A DNA stretch of 12,330 nucleotides from Caldifarciminota bacterium (GTDB lineage Bacteria > Hydrothermota > Hydrothermia > LBFQ01 > DSFT01). A program made the position numbers and the translations under genes. The notes beneath the pieces were generated by a model. The model searched no databases. It was not told where the DNA came from and was given only the letters and a program-made list of their open reading frames with translations. Below, in pieces: positions 1-6,247 of the stretch. The stretch spans positions 1 to 12,330 of the forward strand of contig WGAQ01000010.1 in the NCBI GenBank assembly GCA_015494735.1, written 5' to 3'. The first letter of the stretch is position 1. Each line of letters begins with the position of its first letter.

Positions 1-195
1 ATGGAAGAAACCATCGGAAAGAAGATTTATCTGGAGAGGACGGAGCAACTGCTGGAAACCGGAGCCAATGAAATCGCAGTGGCATGTCCCTTCTGCTACA
101 CCATGATTTCCGATGGAGTGAAGGCGAAAGGAAAGGAAGAGGAAGTCCCCGTAAAGGACATAGCAACCATAATAGCAGAGAATCTGGAATCGTAA
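1..195 (+). CDS. C-terminal end of a CCG-domain (Fe-S)-binding oxidoreductase subunit (partial)
   Basis: Only the last 64 codons are present and the gene runs off the left edge. The visible part matches the end of the HdrD/GlpC-type family of Fe-S electron-transfer proteins, in which the last cysteine-rich (CCG) repeat ends in a CPxC pair. Here the pair is C29 and C32 in ACPFCYTM, followed by the usual D-G-x-K-A-K-G stretch and a short acidic tail. The opening MEETIGKK resembles the MEE-GKRIN segment that in this family directly follows the central Cys-Cys motif, so the ATG at base 1 is probably an internal methionine and not the start. By family, the protein would pass electrons between a flavoprotein or quinone and a cytoplasmic partner, but the partner cannot be told from this fragment. 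It is convergent with the peptidase gene at 226-2166. Confidence 0.8.
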   Translation: MEETIGKKIYLERTEQLLETGANEIAVACPFCYTMISDGVKAKGKEEEVPVKDIATIIAENLES

Positions 196-200
196 AGACT

Positions 201-219
201 GCCCCGCCGTCGGCGGGGC
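201..219. terminator. GC-rich hairpin between convergent genes, possible bidirectional terminator
   Basis: A perfect 8-bp stem, GCCCCGCC (201-208) with GGCGGGGC (212-219), closes a 3-nt loop GTC. It lies 5 nt after the stop codon of the Fe-S gene and 6 nt past the stop codon of the opposing peptidase gene, which is where a shared terminator belongs. No T tract follows on either strand, so it is not a canonical intrinsic terminator. It may act as an mRNA 3'-end stabiliser or as a T-less terminator. Confidence 0.6.
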
Positions 220-225
220 TATCGC

Positions 226-2166
226 TCATCTGATATTCACAACCTTACCCCTGAACTCCCTTCCACCGTTTTCCACAATATAGATGTAAACTCCAGCAGG
301 AAGCGATAACGATGTTCTCAATGTCTTACCGGTGAATTCCCTCCGATATACCTGTCTGCCATTGATGCTGTATAATCGAACGATACTCTTTCCCCAATAG
401 GGCACATTCAGACTCAATTTCCCCCCCGATAAAGTAATGTAAAAGGGCTTCTCAGCACGGCTCTCCACCTTTCCCGTGATTCCGATTATCTCGTCCAGGA
501 AATAGTTATTCGGGTCAGGGGTTATGTCAACAGGCTCCGAATAGAAACTGAAGTAAAAGGTGTCCGATGGCACTCCCCTCAGATATACCGTGGTGTCTAT
601 TGCGCTGCTGTCAGATAGGTGTATCCTTATGGGGTATTTCATGGTGTAATACATCCAGCTGCTATCCTGTATCTGATTCATTATCAGTTCCATGTACCAT
701 GTTCCACCGCTCTCCCACTTGCGCCAAGTTATGTCCAGTTGCGGATGCCCGGGAGTGTATATCCACTGAAGAAAGAATGTGTCCCAGTCCCATCCGGTAA
801 ATGCCTCCAGGTCGTTCTTGAAATCCTCCGTGGTGGCATAGGAGTAAGCATGCTGGTTCCCATAGTACCGCAGTGCTTCGAAGAACACGGAGTCCCCTAC
901 CAGTGTGTCCCCATACACCTGTCTCATGGTGATTCGTATCATGTGGAGAACAAGGGAGGCCTTATCGTAAAAAACAACCGCAGGAGCATTCCAGAAGTGG
1001 GAACCGTATATGGGATAATTCGAGGCAGATGAAGCATAAAAGTAGTTTCCCTCCAATATTCGTATCCTATCCTCAAAATCCTCGATGGTGTCGGGACCAT
1101 ATAAAGGACCATAAGCCAGCAGATAAATCATTACATCGAAATATTCCGCAAATCCCTCATTGAGCCACACATCGTCGAATGTTCCGCATGTCACCCAGTC
1201 CCCCCACCACTGATGAGCTAACTCGTGTGGACTCGAGTGGCAGAAGGGTACTGTTTGATACTCCATAAAGTGATAACAGTTCAATTCACCATACTTTTCC
1301 CTGTAAAAAGGATATAATCCGAACAATTCGCTGGATACCGTCAGAAAGTTTATCATTCTATCGAAAGCAGTATCCGGATGAGCATCAAATTCATAATGTC
1401 GAAGGGTGTCTATCCAGTAGTAAAGGGGAACGGTCACAGTATCGTAAATCCACACGCTGTCGTATTCCACCAGATGTGGTGATGCCCCAAATGCTATGAG
1501 ATAGGGGGCTATCGGATACCTCTCCTCCCACCTGTAATAGTTGTACATCCCATCTGTGGAATCCAGAGTCTTGATTCCATTGGATACAACCTTGAATCCC
1601 CGGGGAACTTTGAATGTCGCAATTACTGTATCCACTTTCTCATAGGGTGTCTTATACAAAGGCAACCAGCTGTCGTTTCCTATTACCTCACCTACATTGG
1701 ATATTATTTCACCGCTGGAACCAGCGTATTCGATTCCATATCCGCCTTTTCCACTATAATAGATGGTAAGGTAAAAGGTGTCTCCCGGATTTACCCATGT
1801 TCCCAGTCGCATAACCAGTCTATTGCTGTCCGAATAATACTCGATGACGGGCCATCTTATAGAACCATTATCAAATATAATGGAATCGACCACCACATAT
1901 TGCTCGGAATCAGCCTCCCGTGTTATCAGATGAAGCCACACGCTGTCTGTGGGGGCAGTGGCAACGAATTTCACCCTGTTGTACGCGTATCTTATCGTAT
2001 CGGGCTCCACCCACAGGAAGTAGTCGTATTTCTTTACATCGAAGGGCTTGTCCTCTATATCCATCATCTCCATTTCTCTGACAATGCTATACCTGGCCAG
2101 TTCCGATTTCCAGATTTCTTCATCCATGAAAGGGACGATTGCAATGAAAAATTGAAGCACATTCAT
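226..2166 (-). CDS. Secreted M1-family zinc metallopeptidase with T9SS-type C-terminal sorting domain
   Basis: The 646-residue protein is a gluzincin of the M1 aminopeptidase family. The zinc site is H314-E315-L-A-H318 with the third ligand E337 in NEGFAEYF, giving the M1 spacing HExxH-x18-E. The exopeptidase motif, usually GxMEN or GGMEHQT, is replaced by HFMEYQT (299-305), keeping the glutamate (E302). A Tyr in the FYDKASLVLHMIR segment fits the catalytic Tyr. Residues 4-13 (LQFFIAIVPF) form a short hydrophobic stretch consistent with a signal peptide, although no Lys/Arg precedes it. The last 65 or so residues (LSLNVPYWGKSIVRLYS through GVYIYIVENGGREFRGKVV) match the T9SS type A sorting domain pattern, so export to the cell surface or medium is likely. 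An in-frame stop 9 nt upstream fixes the start at or very near 2166. The box TATAAT ends 8 nt before the ATG. The substrate is not predictable. Confidence 0.9.
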   Translation of the reverse strand: MNVLQFFIAIVPFMDEEIWKSELARYSIVREMEMMDIEDKPFDVKKYDYFLWVEPDTIRYAYNRVKFVATAPTDSVWLHLITREADSEQYVVVDSIIFDNGSIRWPVIEYYSDSNRLVMRLGTWVNPGDTFYLTIYYSGKGGYGIEYAGSSGEIISNVGEVIGNDSWLPLYKTPYEKVDTVIATFKVPRGFKVVSNGIKTLDSTDGMYNYYRWEERYPIAPYLIAFGASPHLVEYDSVWIYDTVTVPLYYWIDTLRHYEFDAHPDTAFDRMINFLTVSSELFGLYPFYREKYGELNCYHFMEYQTVPFCHSSPHELAHQWWGDWVTCGTFDDVWLNEGFAEYFDVMIYLLAYGPLYGPDTIEDFEDRIRILEGNYFYASSASNYPIYGSHFWNAPAVVFYDKASLVLHMIRITMRQVYGDTLVGDSVFFEALRYYGNQHAYSYATTEDFKNDLEAFTGWDWDTFFLQWIYTPGHPQLDITWRKWESGGTWYMELIMNQIQDSSWMYYTMKYPIRIHLSDSSAIDTTVYLRGVPSDTFYFSFYSEPVDITPDPNNYFLDEIIGITGKVESRAEKPFYITLSGGKLSLNVPYWGKSIVRLYSINGRQVYRREFTGKTLRTSLSLPAGVYIYIVENGGREFRGKVVNIR

Positions 2167-2174
2167 GATATCAA

Positions 2175-2180
2175 ATTATA
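2175..2180 (-). promoter_or_regulatory. -10 box TATAAT of the M1 peptidase gene, near-leaderless
   Basis: On the minus strand a perfect TATAAT lies with 8 nt between its last T and the ATG at 2166. A normal -10 to +1 distance puts transcription start within about 2 nt of the start codon. I see no -35 hexamer at 16-18 nt and no Shine-Dalgarno sequence. It lies back-to-back with the opposing box at 2188-2193. Confidence 0.65.
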
Positions 2181-2187
2181 CAGCATT

Positions 2188-2193
2188 TAAACT
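2188..2193 (+). promoter_or_regulatory. -10-like box TAAACT of the glmU-like gene, leaderless geometry
   Basis: TAAACT fits TANNNT and ends exactly 6 nt before the ATG at 2200. The intervening 6 bases are all T, so there is no room for a ribosome-binding site. Compared with TATAAT this is a weak -10. The call rests mainly on its spacing, which matches the other five first-gene boxes in the window. Confidence 0.5.
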
Positions 2194-2199
2194 TTTTTT

Positions 2200-3177
2200 A
2201 TGGCAGTGGAGGTAATCATTCTGGCAGCAGGCAAATCCCGCCGCATGAAATCCAAAAAGAGCAAAGTCCTGCATAAATTACTCGGCAAACCCCTCATACA
2301 CTACCCCATCAAGGCCGCCCGCGAAGTGATGCCCAATCGCATATACGTGGTGGTGGGTGGGCCCCATGCCTCCGAAGTGGAGGAGGAGATAAGGAAGTAC
2401 GAGGGGGTAACCCCCGTCTATCAGAACGAGCCTCTGGGAACAGGGCACGCTGTAATGCAGGCAGCCCCTTACATACAGGGAAAGGACATAGATGTTCTGA
2501 TAATGCCCGGAGATGCCCCTCTGGTGAGTGGAGATACCCTGAAAAAGCTTTACGAACTCCACAGGAAGAACGACGCCCTTGCCACGATTCTGACCGCGGA
2601 GGTGCCAGACCCCACCGGATACGGAAGGATTATCCGCAGCAGGGGGGACAGGGTCCTCATGATAGTGGAAGAAGCAGATGCATTCCCGGAGGAGAAGCAG
2701 ATAAAGGAAGTGAACTCCGGAATATACATCTTCGACAGCAACATACTCCTGGAAGCCCTCTCCGAAATCAAGCCGGACAATAAGCAGGGAGAATACTACC
2801 TCACCGACGTGATAGCCATAATACAGAGGAGATATGGCGGGGTTTATGCATACAGGGTGGAGGACTGGCGGGAAATCGTGGGCGTTAATACCAGGAAACA
2901 ACTGGCCGATGCCCACAAGATGCTGCTGGACAGAATCGTCAACCGGCACCTTTCAGCAGGCGTTAGCATACTGGACCCCAAGAACGTCTATATCGAGGAG
3001 GATGTGGTTATAGAGCCGGATGTGGTGGTCTATCCATTCACCTCCCTGATGGGGCAAACCTACATCGAGGAGGGAAGCGAAGTGGGCCCCAATGCGATTC
3101 TGGAAAACGTAAGGGTAAAGAAGGGCAGCCGCATCGCAGGAGTCCACCTGAAGGACACCACATATCCGGAAGAATAA
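2200..3177 (+). CDS. GlmU-like N-acetylglucosamine-1-phosphate uridyltransferase lacking the acetyltransferase domain
   Basis: Residues 1-230 form a complete GlmU-type nucleotidyltransferase. The nucleotide-binding signature LAAGKSRRM (8-16) with K25-H-K is followed by QNEPLGTGHAV (75-85), PGDAPL (103-108), YGRI (141-144), VNSGIY (171-176), GEYYLTD (197-203) and GVN (228-230). Residues 255-315 hold only about three left-handed beta-helix turns (ILDPKNVYIEEDVVIEPDVVV onward), and the protein stops at 325 residues, where bifunctional GlmU runs to about 455. The part carrying the acetyltransferase active site is absent. It is therefore expected to make UDP-GlcNAc (or a related UDP-sugar) from a sugar-1-phosphate, feeding peptidoglycan and LPS, with acetylation by another enzyme. 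None of the three forward frames downstream resembles the missing domain, so a single recent frameshift is unlikely. The sugar substrate is inferred. Confidence 0.85.
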   Translation: MAVEVIILAAGKSRRMKSKKSKVLHKLLGKPLIHYPIKAAREVMPNRIYVVVGGPHASEVEEEIRKYEGVTPVYQNEPLGTGHAVMQAAPYIQGKDIDVLIMPGDAPLVSGDTLKKLYELHRKNDALATILTAEVPDPTGYGRIIRSRGDRVLMIVEEADAFPEEKQIKEVNSGIYIFDSNILLEALSEIKPDNKQGEYYLTDVIAIIQRRYGGVYAYRVEDWREIVGVNTRKQLADAHKMLLDRIVNRHLSAGVSILDPKNVYIEEDVVIEPDVVVYPFTSLMGQTYIEEGSEVGPNAILENVRVKKGSRIAGVHLKDTTYPEE

Positions 3178-3500
3178 AGGAACGATTCGGAATCGCATCG
3201 TCCAGCAGATGGCCGGAAGTAAATCACCTTCGGACATGTCGTGGATTTATGAAGTTTGAATTTACCCTTAAGGTTCCTGAAATCATGCTCGATATTCCCC
3301 GGAATTATTCTCTGTTTCCCATATTTTACGAACCTCATCCCCTTCGAGAGAAGGAAGGGCGATAATGTTCCGTGATGCAAAGCCATTACCGGCTCCTGCT
3401 TCTGGCCTTCTCGTAAATGGGACCGAACAATTCTCATAGACCGCCACAACCACGTTATCGTTGCAGATGCTGTTTCCATTTCGGGGTTTCCTCCGAGAAC

Positions 3501-3522
3501 CCTGCCCTTTTCAGGATTTTTT
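3501..3522 (+). terminator. Weak possible intrinsic terminator (short stem plus T6)
   Basis: CCTG (3501-3504) pairs with CAGG (3512-3515) across a 7-nt loop and is followed by A and TTTTTT (3517-3522). The 4-bp stem is short for a working terminator. The site lies 324 nt after the glmU-like stop and 67 nt before the rpmE box, so it would insulate rpmE from read-through if it is real. Confidence 0.25.
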
Positions 3523-3588
3523 GAGCAGCCTATTCCCCGCGCCCAAATCTCTGTCCGGAATTGTCGTATTTTCCGTTTACGTATCCTT

Positions 3589-3594
3589 TAAAAT
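3589..3594 (+). promoter_or_regulatory. -10 box TAAAAT of rpmE, within CTTTAAAATT
   Basis: TAAAAT (five of six bases as in TATAAT) ends 7 nt before the rpmE ATG at 3602, which puts the predicted transcription start at the A of ATG or 1 nt before it. It sits in the 10-mer CTTTAAAATT (3586-3595), found identically at 5309, 9995 and 10873. TTGTCG at 3561-3566 is -35-like but 22 nt away, too far for normal spacing. Confidence 0.65.
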
Positions 3595-3601
3595 TGTCCC
3601 C

Positions 3602-3811
3602 ATGAAGAAGGGGATACATCCAGAATATTACGAGGATGCAGTAATCATCTGTGCATGCGGGAACAAAATTCAGGTGGGCTCCACCAAGAAGGAAATAAGG
3701 GTGGAAATCTGCTCCGCCTGTCATCCCTTCTACACCGGTCAGACACAGGTGGTGGTGGATACGGGCGGAAGGATTAAGAAGTTCAAGGAGAAATACGGCA
3801 TAAAAGACTGA
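3602..3811 (+). CDS. rpmE: 50S ribosomal protein L31, zinc-binding type
   Basis: This is a 69-residue L31. The opening MKKGIHPEYY and the segment CSACHPFYTGQ are family signatures, and the tail RIKKFKEKYG is typical. Four cysteines are present as C18-x-C20 and C37-x2-C40, so this is the zinc-containing (C+) form, in which a zinc ion supports the fold and the protein contributes to the subunit bridge region. The frame stays open upstream to about 3461, but the family N-terminus and the promoter box ending 7 nt earlier fix the start at 3602. No Shine-Dalgarno sequence precedes it (GTCCCC). It is the first gene of a co-directional group with the SPOR lipoprotein (5-nt gap), rdgB and a HAD phosphatase. 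Confidence 0.95.
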   Translation: MKKGIHPEYYEDAVIICACGNKIQVGSTKKEIRVEICSACHPFYTGQTQVVVDTGGRIKKFKEKYGIKD

Positions 3812-3816
3812 AAATA

Positions 3817-4299
3817 ATGCGCTATGCCATTTTAAGTCTTATAGCAATACTCATCGGAGGCTGTGGATTATTCACGCCCAGAAGACCGGTGGGAGCGATT
3901 ATCCTGTCCAAAAAAATGGACATGCCACCCCAGCAGGTGATGACCTTCAGGGAAGAGGTGGACACTGCCAGGATGCTGGCGGAGGAAATAGAGAAGGCAC
4001 GGAAGGGGGAGATAAGTTCCGTGGTGGAGGCCATGGGCGAAAACTACAGGGTGTATTACATTCAAATCTATGCAAGCGCCAGCGAAAAGTTCGCCAGGAA
4101 GGTCAGGGATAAATTCGAGAAGGAGTTCAAAGGTCTCTACTCCGCTACCATAAAGTACATCCCTCCCCTGTACCGGGTTAGAGTGGGGGGATTTCACACC
4201 ATGGATGAAGCCAAGAAGGCTCTGAAGGAAATCAAATCCGCCAGCGAGAGTTATAGGGATGCCTTCATCGTGGAGGAAATCGACACCGGGCAGCAATGA
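3817..4299 (+). CDS. SPOR-domain lipoprotein
   Basis: The 160-residue protein has a lipoprotein signal peptide with lipobox I-G-G-C and the lipidated cysteine at C16. A Pro/Lys-rich then helical linker (about 20-75) leads to a C-terminal SPOR domain (about 78-154). The domain begins YYIQIYASASEKFARKV, has a central PPLYRVRVGGF (116-126), and ends DAFIVEEI, the usual beta-alpha-beta pattern. SPOR domains bind glycan strands lacking stem peptides at the division septum, so this is probably an outer-membrane-anchored septal peptidoglycan-binding protein; the location is inferred from the lipobox. It follows rpmE by 5 nt without an evident Shine-Dalgarno, and its stop overlaps the next start as ATGA (4296-4299), pointing to coupled translation with rdgB. 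Confidence 0.9.
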   Translation: MRYAILSLIAILIGGCGLFTPRRPVGAIILSKKMDMPPQQVMTFREEVDTARMLAEEIEKARKGEISSVVEAMGENYRVYYIQIYASASEKFARKVRDKFEKEFKGLYSATIKYIPPLYRVRVGGFHTMDEAKKALKEIKSASESYRDAFIVEEIDTGQQ

Positions 4300-4907
4300 A
4301 AATAGCCATAGCCTCCTCCAATCCTCACAAGATTCGGGAGATAAGGGACATTCTGTCCGGTCTGCCCGTTGAAGTAATACCGGCATCCGAACTGGGCGTG
4401 GACATGTCCCTGGTGAAGGAAACAGGTGATACCCTGGAGGAGAATGCCATCCTGAAAGCAAAATTCCTCTACGAAAGGACGGGCCTGCCATCCCTTGCCG
4501 ACGATACGGGCCTCTTCGTGGACGCCCTCGATGGGGAGCCGGGCGTGAGGACAGCCCGGTATGCGGGGGAAGAAGCCGATTCGAGGGACAATATCGAGAA
4601 GCTGCTGCGAAATCTCCGGGGAAAGGATAACCGCAGAGCCCACTTCCGCACTATCGTAGCATTCGTGGACGAGGAGGGGAAAGTGCACCTATTCGAAGGA
4701 AGGGTGGATGGAGAGATTACAGTAGAGCCCGTGGGAGATAAGGGCTTTGGATACGACCCCATCTTCTACTATCCTCCCGCCGGAAAAACCTTTGCCCGGA
4801 TGGAAGATGAGGAAAAGAACAGAGTGAGCCACAGGTACAGGGCCCTCGAAAAATTCAGGAAATTCCTATGGGAGAGGCTTACATCTTCGACAGGGACGGA
4901 ACTCTAA
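4296..4907 (+). CDS. rdgB: XTP/dITP diphosphatase (RdgB/HAM1 family)
   Basis: The 203-residue protein is a full-length Ham1/RdgB pyrophosphatase, which removes non-canonical purine nucleotides (XTP, ITP, dITP) from the pool by hydrolysis to the monophosphate and pyrophosphate. Family motifs occur in order: the substrate loop SSNPHK (7-12), E42-T-G-x-T-L-E-E-N near 42-50, the metal-binding LADDTGL (67-73) with D69/D70, PGVRTARYAG (82-91), GFGYDPIF (150-157) and SHRYRAL (178-184). The ATG shares 4 nt with the upstream stop. No Shine-Dalgarno is seen, consistent with translational coupling. Its 3' end overlaps the next gene by 40 nt in another frame, longer than the 4-nt overlaps elsewhere here. 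Confidence 0.95.
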   Translation: MKIAIASSNPHKIREIRDILSGLPVEVIPASELGVDMSLVKETGDTLEENAILKAKFLYERTGLPSLADDTGLFVDALDGEPGVRTARYAGEEADSRDNIEKLLRNLRGKDNRRAHFRTIVAFVDEEGKVHLFEGRVDGEITVEPVGDKGFGYDPIFYYPPAGKTFARMEDEEKNRVSHRYRALEKFRKFLWERLTSSTGTEL

Positions 4908-5314
4908 TCGAGGACAGGCATTACATCTCATCCCCCTGCATGGTTCGTCCCATTCCCGGCATGAGGGAGAAACTCATTAGACTCCAGAGGGATGGAGCGA
5001 AACTATTCATCGTGAGCAACCAGTCCGGAATCCGCAGGGGATACTTCTCCCGGGAGCGATTGATGGAGATAGACCGGCACATGAAGAGACTCTTCCACCC
5101 CGTCCGGTTCGAGGCCACCTTCTACTGCACCCATCATCCCTCCGAGCGCTGCCCCTGCAGGAAGCCATCCCCATACTTCCTATGGAAGATCAGCAGGATT
5201 TACGGATTCAGCCCCGACAGGATGACCATGGTGGGGGATACACACAGGGACAGGATGACAGCAGAGGCATTCGGAATCCGCTTCCTGTTCGTGGACGAGT
5301 TCCTTTCCCTTTAA
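4868..5314 (+). CDS. HAD-superfamily phosphatase of the GmhB/HisB-N type
   Basis: This 148-residue protein has the HAD motifs of the D,D-heptose-1,7-bisphosphate phosphatase/histidinol-phosphate phosphatase group: the nucleophile and acid/base D8-R-D10-G-T (7-12), motif II VSNQSGI (49-55), the K99 region RKPSP, and motif IV GDTHRD (123-128) with D124 and D128. A zinc-loop pattern C87-x-H89 ... C95-x-C97 matches the GmhB loop in compact form. GmhB is usually 175-190 residues, so this is a short version. The likely role is making heptose precursors for LPS, but histidinol phosphatase activity cannot be excluded from sequence alone. The start is fixed by the DxD motif lying near the N-terminus and forces a 40-nt overlap with rdgB; AGGAA lies before it. 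Its stop codon is inside the promoter box of the next gene. Confidence 0.85.
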   Translation: MGEAYIFDRDGTLIEDRHYISSPCMVRPIPGMREKLIRLQRDGAKLFIVSNQSGIRRGYFSRERLMEIDRHMKRLFHPVRFEATFYCTHHPSERCPCRKPSPYFLWKISRIYGFSPDRMTMVGDTHRDRMTAEAFGIRFLFVDEFLSL

Positions 5315-5317
5315 AAT
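5312..5317 (+). promoter_or_regulatory. -10 box TAAAAT of the band-7/ftsW operon, containing the upstream stop codon
   Basis: The box is part of CTTTAAAATT (5309-5318), identical to that upstream of rpmE. Its TAA (5312-5314) is the stop codon of the HAD phosphatase gene. There are 9 nt between the box and the ATG at 5327, so the leader would be 0-3 nt. The 12-nt spacing between genes leaves no room for a longer leader, and there is no Shine-Dalgarno. Confidence 0.6.
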
Positions 5318-5326
5318 TCTGATGTA

Positions 5327-6247
5327 ATGGACCCCCTGAACATCCTGATAATCCTCATCGGAATTGCCATCATTGCATACGCCATCAACAGATTCGGCAC
5401 GCAGGACGTTCTCATAGAAAAGGATGGAGATATCCTCACCGCAAGGCGGCTCCGGGTGAGCAGGGAAGTCATCATCTATTCCATCCCCGGTATCCTGCTC
5501 GTGCTCCTGGGACTGATGGTGAGGGTGATACCCGAGGGGAAGGGAGCCGTTCTCCACAACAGAATCACCAACTCGTATCACGTCAGGGGTCCGGGGATAG
5601 TGCTCAGCATCCCCTACCTGGTCGAGATAACCACGTACGACACCCGGGTGAAGACATTTCCGCAGAAGAAGAGTTTTTCTGTATGGGCCCCCTCCTCGGA
5701 TGGTGTGAGCATGGGGCTCAATACGCGCCTTATATACAGGATAGACCCCGGAAATCTCATAACATATCACCGGATGGTGGGAAGGAAGGACCCGCAGGAG
5801 CTCATAAAATCCGTAATGCAGGGAATCCTGAAGAGCATAATATCCTCCTATTCGAGCGAATCCCTCTATACATCTGCCAGGGAGGAAGTTCAGGAGAAAG
5901 CCCGCAGTGCATTGGAGAAGAAACTGTCCAGGTACGGGATATCCGTGGAGGACCTGGTGCTGGAAGAGGTGAAGGTCTCCCCGGAATTTTCCAGGAATAT
6001 GGAGCAGATAACCCTCTCCCGCCAGGATGCAGAGAGGATAAAGTACGAACTGGAGAAGAAGAAGGCGGAGAAGGAGATAAAGGAACTGGAGGCATCTATC
6101 ATTGCGGAGGAGATAAGGACCATAGGGAAGGAGTTGAAGAATTATCCGGAGTACATCCGCTACCTCTACATCCAGAAACTGCCGGAGAATGTAAAGGTCA
6201 TCATCTCGGATGAGAAGAGCATCATAAATCCGGATAAGGTGAAATGA
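5327..6247 (+). CDS. Band-7/SPFH (prohibitin-like) membrane protein
   Basis: The 306-residue protein has two N-terminal hydrophobic segments (about 4-20 and 48-68). An SPFH domain of prohibitin/HflC type follows (about 66-230): VIPEGKGAVLHN, then the V-R-G-PGI...IPYLVEITTYDTRVKTF block, a variable strand region, and the R-E-E-V helix (185-200) with G204-I. Residues 235-270 are Lys/Glu-rich (KYELEKKKAEKEIKELEAS), the expected coiled-coil oligomerisation stretch. The C-terminus IRYLYIQKLPENVKVIIS resembles prohibitins. Such proteins form membrane-anchored rings that organise membrane proteins or FtsH-type proteases. The extra N-terminal segment before the usual anchor is unusual. It is translationally coupled to ftsW by an ATGA overlap (6244-6247), suggesting a link to the divisome. 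Confidence 0.88.
   Translation: MDPLNILIILIGIAIIAYAINRFGTQDVLIEKDGDILTARRLRVSREVIIYSIPGILLVLLGLMVRVIPEGKGAVLHNRITNSYHVRGPGIVLSIPYLVEITTYDTRVKTFPQKKSFSVWAPSSDGVSMGLNTRLIYRIDPGNLITYHRMVGRKDPQELIKSVMQGILKSIISSYSSESLYTSAREEVQEKARSALEKKLSRYGISVEDLVLEEVKVSPEFSRNMEQITLSRQDAERIKYELEKKKAEKEIKELEASIIAEEIRTIGKELKNYPEYIRYLYIQKLPENVKVIISDEKSIINPDKVK

Larger units (their letters stand above)
3178..3601. other. 424-bp gap with no recognisable gene
   Basis: No convincing coding region is seen on either strand. The forward frames break into pieces of at most 38 codons, and a reverse frame that is open here merely runs on from the antisense of the glmU-like gene. Visible elements are small: CGATT-CGG-AATCG (3183-3195) just after the glmU-like stop, an imperfect hairpin GGGTT/AACCC (3484-3502), and CCTG-N7-CAGG followed by A and six T (3501-3522), which could be a weak forward terminator. 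The last 16 nt hold the rpmE promoter box. The stretch looks richer in A+T than the flanking genes. Confidence 0.6.

Noticed and set aside
1..195. ATG at base 1 as a genuine start of a 64-residue protein
   Set aside because: The sequence matches the segment immediately after the central Cys-Cys motif in CCG-domain proteins, so this Met is probably internal and the gene is cut by the window edge.
3249..3365. A 38-codon forward frame beginning MKFEFTLKVPEIML, superficially like the start of a RAMP/Cas6 protein
   Set aside because: Too short, no SD or TANNNT box at the proper distance, no CRISPR repeats or other cas genes, and the frame ends at once. Probably chance.
3060..3479. 139-codon reverse-strand frame crossing the end of the glmU-like gene and the spacer
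   Set aside because: Part is antisense to a well-supported gene, no family features are seen, and no promoter or SD precedes it.
3586..3595. CTTTAAAATT as an archaeal TATA box
   Set aside because: Gene content is bacterial (tmRNA, IF-1, FtsW). The element is only 6-9 nt from ATG, not the roughly 20-25 nt expected for an archaeal TATA box upstream of a leaderless start.
3178..3601. RNase P RNA, SRP RNA or a riboswitch in the spacer
   Set aside because: I looked by eye on both strands for the GAGGAAAGTCC and GGTCAGGTCCGGAAGGAAGC type signatures and for familiar riboswitch cores and saw none. A covariance search would be needed to exclude divergent forms.
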